Shown here in pieces: positions 37,855 to 49,800 of a DNA stretch of 64,000 nucleotides (positions within the stretch are counted from its first letter, which is position 1; each line of letters begins with the position of its first letter). Source of the DNA: Monocercomonoides exilis. Its lineage: Eukaryota; Preaxostyla; Oxymonadida; Polymastigidae. The notes under the pieces are model-generated. The model was not told the origin of the DNA. It saw nothing but the letters and a program-made list of their open reading frames with translations, and searched no databases. The stretch covers positions 808,501 through 872,500 of the forward strand of contig LSRY02000013.1 in the NCBI GenBank assembly GCA_001643675.2, read 5' to 3'. A program made the translations under genes and the position numbers.

Positions 37855-40800
37855 CTAATAGCTGCAGCAGCTGTTTCTGCTGATGGCAGATTGCTGGTTT
37901 GTGAAGAGTGCGTCAGTCATTGTGGGGAGCTTGGCCGACTCGGGGAACTTCTGAAAGAACTCTCTCGAAATGGAGACGAGAGAAGGCCTGTTGGAAGGCT
38001 GAAAGGAGAGGCATTCGCTGACGACCAAAGAGAATGTGCTTGCAGCATTTCCGCACATGCTCAAAGCCTCTCCTTTTGCAATCTTGTCTCCAGCAATCAC
38101 AGCCTCGTACTCCCCGAACGGGATGTGGAGTGTCAGGCACTCCCACAGCATCATCCCGATCGAGAATGCCACCGACTCCTTTGTTGCCCCCATGTTCTTG
38201 TTGATCAGCAGCTCTGGCGCCTTCCACCTCAAACACTCTTTTTTGAAGCTATCTTCATCGTCAAATGCCGATGAAGGAAGGGAGTCACTTTCATCATCAT
38301 CATCATCACTTGCAGACGTGATAACAGTTGATGATGAGATCGATGATGAATCAGAGTCATCTGACAATAAGTCAGAATGCATGACAATGCAGATGACCAT
38401 ATGTTCTGAGAATAATACAATGTGAGGGCTCAGATTGGAAAGTGACTGAAGCTTGTTTTCCATCTCATCAAATGAGTGGAGGGCGAGATTAGCTACCCAG
38501 AACAGGATTTGGGCAGCTGTCATCTCCCTCTCCTCCAGTGTGCCAATCGCCATCTCTTTCTTCTCATTCTTCCCGTGAAGCAGCATGAAAAGTGAATCTC
38601 TCAAATCCACAATCAGTTTCTCATGAGGCGAAGAACAGGCCATTGCATCCACCAGATTCGACATGGATGAAGTGGTTGGGCACAGATCTTCCCTTCGAAC
38701 AAAAGTGGACTCTGTGTCTGAAGTGTCTGTGGATGAAGTGGATGAAATGGATGGAGAAGGAGTTCTTTTTCGTGTCTCCTCCTCATCAACTTTTTCCAGT
38801 ATCCATTCAGGGATCTTATCTGAATCCTTTCCCAAGATATATTCAGTCGATCCACTCTCAGCCAGCAAATGCTCAGATGATTCTGAATGCTGAAGGCTTT
38901 TCGCATATTCCCTCTTCTTTATCCTTTCATCGTTCTTCTTCTCAGCCTCCCTCTCTGCTCTCTTCCACTGTGCCTCAGGTGACATCTCCATCGTCACCAT
39001 CTCAAAAGCCTTCGGATCCTTTCTGATGTTAGCATTCACAATCTCTCTCAGATCTTCTGCTTCATTCTTTGCCTTTCTCCATCTGACTGCAAGAATAACA
39101 GAAACAATCAGAACAATCAATAGAACAATAGCCATAATGATCACAATCAATGCCCATGATGATTTCCCTTCTTTTTCTCCCTCAGCAATCCTTTCATCTC
39201 CGCTTGTCTGAGACTCGCTCTTGTTCTTCAGAATAAGAGAGTCAGTTGATGAAAAGGTCTTGCCTTTTCCAAACAAAATACAGACAAAAACCTCTTCTTC
39301 TCTTGCAGCAGAGCTTATAAGAGACATGCTAATCTTTCCTTTCGCTTCATTTTCGGAATCAAAGCAATCTTCAGAAAACGGAAAAGTCTCTATTGAGCTG
39401 ACATCATCTATCTTTGACACAATTTGGAAACTCAGATTGCATGGGATGAGGAGCCTTCCTTTGAAAGTCAGTTCCGCAGCATCTCCATTTTCTTTCACTT
39501 CCACAGCATCCAGTGATGGGATAAAGAATTCAGATAGCCTTTCAGTTGGAATCCCCGTGAGCTCGCATCCTTCATTCAAAATCCACAGTGATGTGTTTGG
39601 CAATAGTCCATCTCCTCCCTTCAAGCTGTCGATCTCAAGCTTTCCATTGTGTTCGCAGAGGATGTTTCTTCTGATTGAAGGGAATCTGGCGATTGATGGA
39701 TCATTGCCCACAAACTCTCCCTTTTCAATCTCAACTTTCCCTCCAGATATCCCCACCCCTCCTTCACTCGAGTTCGCAACCGTTGTCTCTCTCATCGTTG
39801 CATTGCTGTTTTCTATGCTAATCAATGATCCATTCCACACGCAAATTTCTTGAGCATCGTTTGCTGGTAAATTTTCATTTTTCAGCTTCCCTTCAAAATG
39901 GCATGAATCTACGGTAGCTTGATGAATGAATCTTAAATCAAATATGCTCCCAAACTTTGAAATCGAGAAACATTCAGAAATGGAACAATTTATTGAATCA
40001 AATACATTATAATTTTTCCCATCCAAAATCAAAATGCTTGCACCCACTGTTGATTTGCTTATGTTCTGAAATGAACACAAAGTGAGTTTCAGCGTTTTCT
40101 CGTATTTGGAATTCTCGAAGTTTAGACCCGATGTCCGAGCTAAACTGATTAATGATCCATGTTCAAGTGTGACGCATTCAACTGTAATTTCCTTTAGTAC
40201 GATATTTGAAGATATCGCATCAGACTGGATAAACGAAAATGAAAGTGAGATATAACTTATTGAAACATCAACAATATTAATTGATGATTCTCCTTCAATG
40301 AAGAAAAAATCTGATCCAACTTGAACATTTTTTGCTGAAAAGTTTTCAATATTTAGTTCTCCTCCATGAACAGAAAATATATGAAATGGAACATTTCCTT
40401 TCTCTTTCTCTTCTTCACCTTCAACCTGGACTTTTGATATAAGAACCACCCCGGAATTTATATCCATAAATGTTTTATGCGAGGATTCAAAAAGGCGAGA
40501 AAATTTGAAAGTTAGATAGCTAAGCTCAACATTTGCGTTTGCATTTATTACACATTCACAAGTGCACTGCATCTGCAATCCAATTCGAACAATTGCTTGC
40601 TCTTTCAACTTTGAACGGATCGTTATTTCATCAAGTATTATCTCTCTTTCAATCTCGCTTTCTTCTTCAATCAAAATCTTGCTCTCAAAGATCCTCGTCA
40701 CATGATCAAATCCATATGCAATCGTTGAACAAGGAAGCATTCTTGTTCCACATTTCCTTGAATTATCATTTTCAATATCAATAGCAGATGATACAAAAAT

Positions 40801-43800
40801 TGTGTCTGATTGATATATCATGATAAAATCAAGAAGATTCACAGGCACATCAGAATAATTCGAATGGTCAATGCCGTACATTGCATTTATCTGATTGTAC
40901 ACTTCGCTGCTGAACACCTGCCTGAACTGTGTCTCGTTAATTTGCGATGAGATGTTCTGGCATTCAATAAATAGATCTCTTCCTGAATATGCTGTATTCG
41001 ATTCAAAGCCGATCGAAGCAAACATCATCGGCAGATCGCCTTCAAACGTCGTACCAATGAAAATCCCACCACCTCTTCCTTTTGAAGTCGAGCATCCACA
41101 TAGGAGAATAGCTGTACACCACACTTTAACACTTCCTCCTTCATCCAGATGCATCATCATCATTCCTCCTTTTTCGGATAGAGACGAGGAGCATATCTGA
41201 ACGCTGCTTTTGTTAACAACAACATCCAGCAAATGAGATGAATTGCAATTCAATACTCCTGGCCCATTCCCATTCTTCACAATTGCTTCAAATGATGAAT
41301 TATCAATCTTAAACATTGAAATGCTTTCAGGCTCCTCATCCTCCATCTTTGATTCTTTTGCTCTCTGAACATCCAATACTGATCCTTTCCACATATTCAC
41401 GGATGACACAATTATATTGTTGACTTCGCATTTTCTTGCCCCGCAAACAACAAATATGCTTCTGTCTGCATTCACATTCACAACATCCACTTCTTCGACA
41501 ATCAGTTCTCCTCCATCGCACAATAAAAACGAAAATAATCCTGGTGTAATAGATGTATGAAGAGATCTCATTGAACACTTCCGTAACATAATTTCTCCAT
41601 TTTCATTCAAAATCAATGCTTCTCTATCGTTTTTGAATGTTTCACTTGCAACAAACTCAATTCCAACAACTCTCAGACTCTTTTTGTTCAAAATAGCAAT
41701 GTCTCCTCCTTTGCTTTCTTCAAATGAAATCGTTCCCATTCTTTTTTCTTCACTCATCACGACTAACGATCCAATCTCAAATCCAGACAGATTACAAGTT
41801 TCATAAATTCCAATTTCATCCTTCACAACAACTTTTTTCACTTCTCCTTCATCGATATGATTTAGTCCCATCATTAACGATCCACATGGCTCGCTTTCAC
41901 TTCCACACCGCAATGCATCATATCCATCTTTCGATACATGCACCTCACTTCCTCTGTACTCCACAATAAACATTAGCAAATCCACATAATCAAATGAATT
42001 GTCACTTCCAGCAAACAGATTTCCATCTGTTTCACTCGAAAGTCCGTCTATTTTAAAGCTTTCTGTTGTGATGCTCTCATTCAAATTAATATCCCAAATA
42101 AAAATGTTTACACCTAACGATGCACCATTCTCTTCAAATTCAACTTTTTCAAATGCAAATTTGTTTGCACTCAATGCTTCCATGCTATTAACAAGAGCGC
42201 CACCTCCTTTTCCACTATCTGTGTTGCACTTGCATCTCTTTATCATTGTCTCCTTTAAAAGCACACTTCCTTGCCCTTTAATTTCCGCGTATATCGCACC
42301 TCCATTTTCTGATCTCATCGAATTAATATCTTTCATTTCGCACCCACATAACATCACATCCCCATATGCAGCTCCTCTCAGTACGATACCTTCCTTTGCT
42401 AAGTCTGATTCCAATTTCGAAAAAATACTTCTATTCAATACAATACCAGACATTTCATTTTTTGATGCTTCCTTTGCAGTTGTTGAAGGAGACAAAGCAA
42501 ACACAGAACAGTCTCCAAGTGCAACATCCTCAATCATAATTCTTTCAATTGACATCGTCGCAGCTGCCGACAATTCAAATAACGAAACCGACGAAGAATA
42601 ATTCTGCACTTTGCACTCATTCATTATCACACTTCCAGATCCTACAACAACAATACTAAACTCGATAGCTATATCACTGATAATTTTGAATATGCAATGG
42701 TCAAGAAGAATGCCCTCAGAATACGCATTTGAAAAAATGAGACACGTTACAGCTCCACTAGATGGTTGAAGGAGCAAAAAGTCTATCCAAAGAATATCTA
42801 AAGAATCACCATTCATCAACACACCTTTAACTTTGTCACGAATATTGTTTGTGGAAATTTCTAGAGTTGCATATAACGATTGCTCCATTGTGAAAGAAAA
42901 AATTGAAAATCTGGAAACGTCATAACAATCGCGAACATATGTTGATCCATCAACAACCATTTCGTGTACGTCCATGCTCTTTTCAGTGTTGCTGTATCCT
43001 CTCCAAAACGTCTGACAAGGATATTCAACCATTCCACACCCGCTCATATCATATCCTTTTTCAGAAACAAAAACACGCGAAGAGTGGTACTGCTCCAGGA
43101 AATGAACCAAATTAACTGGTTTTTCGATGAAATATTCAGCATCTTCTCCTTTCAAATCAATGCTCACTTCTTCGATGGATGACAGATTCACAAAACAAGT
43201 GGACCTGATAGTTTCATTCAGAGAAATGCTGAAAACAAATACGTCTCTTCCATAAGTTGCTGAGTTGTTTCCAAATGATACGTCTTTTAGCAAATAATTA
43301 GATTGGAAACTTTCACCAAACGAAAGATATATTCCTCCTCCTTTTTCATTCACAGCAACTGTTTTGCAATTCTTTAGGCTGCAGTTCTCAAATTTCATCG
43401 TTTCACTTCCGCTCATCTCGTTTTTTATCCCTCCTCCATTTCCTTTCTCAGCTATGCAACCATCAAAGCAGCTTCCGTTCTTCACAGAAAGATCCTGAAC
43501 ATTCCTTGTCTGAAATAAAGTCAACTCAGATGAGCAATTAACAACACAAACACCATTCACTTCAACAATCTTGCAATCTTCGCAAGTTATAAGTGTGCAA
43601 CCAGCAGAATGAACATTCATTATTTCTGTATTCTCAATTACAAATGTGCAATTGTTTCCCGAGAAAACTCCCCCAATCCCCTTAAATGGGCCACATTCAA
43701 TAGCAATACCACTCATCATAATAAGTCCGCCACTTCCTCTAACAATCCATATATCTTCTATCATTTCGGTGCCCTCACCAGTTCCAAACGAACAGTTCAC

Positions 43801-46800
43801 AATCGAACATCCACCAGAGGAAACTATCAAAACTTCTGTGAATGACGAAATGCAAGGAAGAAGAATTTGCAGTCTATTCAGAGTTAATCCAGCATTTGCT
43901 CCTCCATTTTTCAACTCTAAATGCCCTCCTACCTCAATAATCATTAAAGAATTTTCGTTTTTTCCCCCTCTGATTGTCAGAGATTTTTCGTTTCGTTGCA
44001 CAATTCCACCGATTACTCCTCTCTCAATAATTTGAATTATCGACTGATTATTGTTCATCCTTCCAACCCCAAATTTCACATCAAAGCACGGTCTCACCTC
44101 GATTCCACAGTCATTAGAGTTTTCTCCATCATTTCCTTTAACAAATACAATCGCATCATCTGCGGGAAACAGATAAGGCAGCATCGACATGCTTCTCCCT
44201 GTTGAAGTTTCATAAACCCACAGTTGCTTTTTCTCAAGATCATCCTCATCTGCAGATCCTGCCCACCACATTGCATTTACTGATACTCGTGCAATTGGGC
44301 AAACAACAAACACATCTTTTCCCTCAAACGCTTCGTTTCTGCCAAACTCGATATTTTTCATTGAATAAGTCAACTCTGTTGAATCCAGTGTTAAATGAAT
44401 TCCTCCTCCATGTCCGCTTTCTGTGTCCACTTTACTCTCCTTCACTTCGTTCGAATCACACTCAAAAACGCCTCCTTTCTTCACCTCAACAAATACACTT
44501 CCTCCTTTTCCACTTTCATCCAAACATGTAATGTTCCAAAAGAAGCACTCTTTCACAATTGCTTTCTTTTCAGAACCAACAATACCAACAATAGCCCCTC
44601 CATCCCCATCATTCCTTACCAACTCTTCAAATGTGTTGTTCTTCAGTTGTATTGTGGTAAGTTCAGCGAAAGCAATGGCTGGATGGCTAGAGAATGCTGA
44701 CGAATTAAACGTCGAGTTTTCACATCTGACAGAAGCAACTTCATTTACGCATACCAATCCAATGCCTCCTTCACTTTTCACGTTTTTGAACACAACAGAA
44801 TCAATCACTCCATGAGCTTCCATCCCTTCTATAATTACAGCTTCTGTTGATAAAAACTCAATATCCTTCATCAACACACTCTCAATCACCATTGCTCCTG
44901 AGCAACACTTCGCAAACTGATATTCCAACGAACCAGATTCAGCTTCGATGCTGCACTTAGTCACATTTAAAGTTCCTCCTAAACAAATAAACAGGCTGTT
45001 GTGTACGCCAGATATTCTTGGTGGAGCACAAAACAGAATGTGAGAAAGCGAAGCCACTGACTCTTTCACAACGAATATACCTTCTTCACCCCCTCCGATG
45101 CTCTCATTAATTTTCACCAATTCCATTTCACTACTTGTATCGATATTCATTTCCTGTGTATCAATTATCACTTCGCATATGATCTTGAATCCAGAAAGTA
45201 TTCGGATATTCGCATTATCCCCTTCAAAGCGAGTTCTGCCAGCATATCCAATTGTTAAACATGGATACCATTCAAATCCACACAACGCATAATCAACCCC
45301 ACCTATTCCAACATATCCAGGCTCGCTCCACTCATTCACAAATAATGAAAGTGGCACAATCACGTTATCTTTCCAATCCAGTCCCACAAATTCGTTGCTC
45401 AACGTATTTGTTCCAAAAGCTCCTATCTTTAACGAAGATTTTAAAAAGCTCTTATTCAGCTCATGTCCTTCACCAAACAAATTTATTCCAATCCTTGCCT
45501 CGTTGTTCTCAAACGAAAGGCTTTCGAGAACAAAGTTTTTTGATCCCTTCCCACAACACTCGATCGAAACTCCTCCTCCATATCCTTCTCCATTTCTGTC
45601 TTTCATGCTTTTACATCTTCTAAATAATGTACTTACTCCTTCATTCCCAATTCGAATCATTCCATCTTCCTTAATCTTCATTTTCATACCTCCACCGCTT
45701 CCGGCTTCTGCAGTGCAATCTGAAACAACAACACCTCTCCACTCAAAACTCGTCCCTTCTCCCACAATTGCTGATGCAACAGTTCCATTTCCTTCCTTTC
45801 TTTTCCAACTGCTGAAGTTCGAGTTTGATACTGATATGCTCCTTCCTTCGCTCATCCATATGGCTGTACAACTTGTCAACTCTGAATTTCCCGTTATCAC
45901 ACAGCCATGAATCGAAAGTGCTCCTTTTTCTGAAACTTCAATCAGTCCTGTTGAAATTGTTGAGCTGCAGCCTGAAATGTTACTTGAAGATAAAGTAATT
46001 AAACCTTCGCCTGATGCTTTACAGAACTGACAATCCAAAAAACATATTCCATGCACAATTACTGAAGAAAGAATCGCTGATCCCTTAATAACTTCCAACA
46101 TCTTATAGTCCACAGATGTACCACTTTTCAACTCGATTTTTGTCGAGATAATTGATAAAACTCCTTCCACATTGCGAAACAACCCTTTCCGTCCATTCAA
46201 TTGTGTTGGTACTTTTATTTTCACATTTTCTACAACTGTGGACGCACCATTTTGCACTAACACTTCTAGTATTTTTTCTCCTTCCGCAGTAATGTTTATT
46301 TCATTTTCCAACGCTTTTCCTTTTATCTCCACTTTCCCCTCCATCACAATGTGTTCGTGGCTCATTTCCACGCTGCCTTCAATTTCACTGCAAATACCAA
46401 GGATGCCTTTCCTCTTTTCAAGAGCAAAATCCAATGTTAAGCATGGATACCCTTCATAACCACATTTATCAAAATCATTTCCGTTTTCGCCTTTGACAAC
46501 AATTGATACAGGTTCTGAGCGAAGATATAGCACTAATGGAATTGCATACTGCTTCTCATTCTCAAATCCCATTAGTGTGGACATATCTGTTATGTTTGTG
46601 CTGAATCCAATGCTCCTGTTATTGATAACTTCTGTAAAGCTTCTAGCTTCCACAAACATATCTCTTCCATATTTAGATGCATTGCACATCACGAACCTGA
46701 CCATTGTAAGCAAGAAATCCCTTCCGCCTTTCACCTTCAAGATCATCCCTCCACCAAGTCCTCCACTCAAATCCTCCCCATTTGCATAACATTTCTCAAA

Positions 46801-49800
46801 AGTCACACTCGTCTCGTTTCCTATTCGGATAATTCCTTCATCTTCAATCACAACTCTTATGCCTCCGCCATTTCCCATTTTGCACTTCCCATTTAGTAGT
46901 CCTCCATCAATGCTCATTCTTTGATTCGTCCCAATAATTCCATTCACAAGGCTCCCATCACCATGTTCCAATACAACAGAAGAAAAGTTGCACATTGAAA
47001 CGTTCACATTTTTTGCACTCTCGCTCTTTAAGAAAGAACATTCATTCATATGAACGTCTGAGACACTCAAATCGCTCATATCAATTTCGCTCGTCAATCC
47101 GCAAGCATATACAAAAGGCATGGAAATCAATGAAAGTGATGATATAGATAGCTTCTTCATTGAAGCCTTTCCGGCTCTCATAACGAGAAAATGGTATTCT
47201 ATCGTATCAACGGTTTCATCCTCGCACACATCGCACTCATTCATAGAGATTCTCGCTCTCTCTTCAAGCAATGCTACAACACTCATTTCGGAATACAAAA
47301 GCGACGATTGAAGCATGAATCTCAGAAGCTCAATCGTTACATTGCTCTTAACAATAAGCACACCATTTGTAGATCCTGTGTTTCCAACCGCCATCACAGA
47401 GGATTTTTCATCAACACCTCCAAGAACATATCCTCGTTCATCTCCAAATATCATGTTTTCCATAATTCGATATTGCGGATGAAATATTATTTCTCGATTC
47501 GTTTCTTCCAATTGCAAAATCGAATATTCCAGTGTTTTGCACGGGTAATTGAAAAAACCACATGCTGATACATCATACCCCTCATTTCCAACTGCCACTT
47601 TTTCTTCTCGCCTCAGAACATAGTATTCCAAAGGAATGAATACATCACTCCATTTTTCATCAATTCCAATAACATCTTCCAGACCTTCTGAAAAACGACA
47701 CATAAACTCCATTGAGCTGTTTGTAATGCTGGTCTTCAGATCGGTTGACTCAACGAACACATCATTTCCCCATTTAGCCTCATTTCTCTCAAATCCCACA
47801 TTTTTAAAGCAATAATCAAACGAAGCATTACACAGCCTTAGATATATTCCTCCTCCTCTTCCTCTACTCCCTTCTCTCGAAGATGCTCGACAACCTGAAA
47901 ACTGTGTTGAATTTGCAATAGACGAACAATTCCCAACGGACAATCTTCCGCGCCCTCCAGTACTAAAGTGCACACATCCACCGTTTCCATTTTCGCATGC
48001 ACACTCGGAAAATGTGCAGTTGTCAAGATCAAACTTCTCGTCATTGTCAATAGAAATCCTTAATACACTTCCATCTCCTTCCACTTTTCTTATCTTTCTG
48101 ATTATCACTTGGCTCATTTCCAGATGTGCCAAAGAGCCAACGGTTAACAAACTGGCTTGTTGAGCTAGCACAAAGTTCTCGATTATTGATGAAATAATAG
48201 AGGCTTTTCCTTTTTCAATCTTAACAATTGGTGATTCAATAGTATGTACACTCAATTCATTCGCACAACCAACAATACAGTTATTCACTGTTAGCTCGCC
48301 ACTTCCTTTTAGCTCAAATAATGAAATAGAATTTGAATTATCAGCTATTGTTGAAGAAATATTCATGAACTCAATTTGAAGAGATCCTGTGGTAATTAAA
48401 AATAAGGATCCATCTTTATGTGTGGTGATAAGTGTTCTTTTTAACTTTTGGCTGTTTTCATTCGGACAAATGCGAATTGTTTTTTCTCCAATCTCCATTT
48501 TCCCTTCACGCACTTCTTCACTCACAATCTCCAGAACCCAACTATGTTGCTCAATTGAATGAATAATTGCTCCATTAATCGTTTTACATGTTTCGTTTAT
48601 TCTCAATCCGCAAGTCCATTTGGTGTCATTTCCTATTGAAGAATCAATAAATCGTTTCTCAAACAATGGAATCAAATCAAGATTAAATCCTAAAACGCTG
48701 TGAAAAGCTCTGTTTTGAAGGCATGTTGAAAAAGTGCATGAGAATTTTTCCTTTAGAAATTTGCAATTTGAATCAACAATGAATAAATCATTTCCCTTTG
48801 AAGATGTGGCACAACTATTGTTGTGAAAAAAACAAAAATTGATATTTGAATCATTGTAATTCATATTTGGTAATATTGCTAAATATAATGCTCCTCCAGC
48901 TTCTGAACTTGTTGAGTTTTCAATGACACATTCAGTGACGAAAAAATCTGATTTTGTTTGCTCGAAAGCAATTGTTCCACCACAATTAACTTTGACTTCA
49001 TTATTTGTAAAAGAACAATTGAATACAGAATCTGCCGTAGAAGAGAAAACAACATAGTCCCTTGCACGAAAAAAAAGTGCTCCTCCATAATTCATTTGCT
49101 TCGATCCAAAAAATGTTGAATGTTGGATCACTGCACCATCAATAATTTCAAGAAAATGAAGACATCCCCCATAACCTGTTGAAGATGAATCAAAACAAGA
49201 ACAATTTGAAAAATCTGACATATTGATGCAAACAGAATGAAGACTTTCTCCATGAATAGCACCACCACTAAAAACAGATTTGCAATTCCTGAAGCTGCAA
49301 CAATTAACAATTAAATCTGTATCTTTTACAATGGCGTATATTCCGCCTCCATAACTGGAGGAGCAATTCACAAATACATCATTTTCAAAATGTGAAGACT
49401 CTTGAATTGAAATATGACCTTCTTCCCCAGAATATATTGCATTTAAATTCGAATATTTTTGCATCCTGCAAAAAGTGTTATTGAATGAATTCAAAAATGA
49501 ATTGGGCACATTTATTGAATGAACAATTCCTCCATCAAACACATCATTTACCGTATCAAAAATGCTACAATGTATTTTAACGAAAAAATTGTATCGAGAA
49601 ATATTCCTAAAACCTTCTTCAAAGTCTGCTGTTAAAGAAGAAATATTTGTAAAAGATGAGGTTGTAATGCCCACAGAATTCAATTCTGATGAAAATATAA
49701 AAGGTATTTGAAGAAGACTAAAAGAACGAAAGCATGTGCTGATTACAGAAAATGATCCTGAATGAGTTTCCATTGTTTGAATTGTTCCCTTTGCTATCAA

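Noticed and set aside
40760-47570. Many plus-strand frames of 60-200 residues within the giant gene
   Set aside because: All lie antisense to the continuous 4,132-codon frame and show no motif or start context.
37855-48700. CRISPR-like or DNA-level tandem array for the ~1.1-kb period
   Set aside because: The periodicity is at protein level (beta-helix modules) with low nucleotide identity; there are no spacers or direct repeats.
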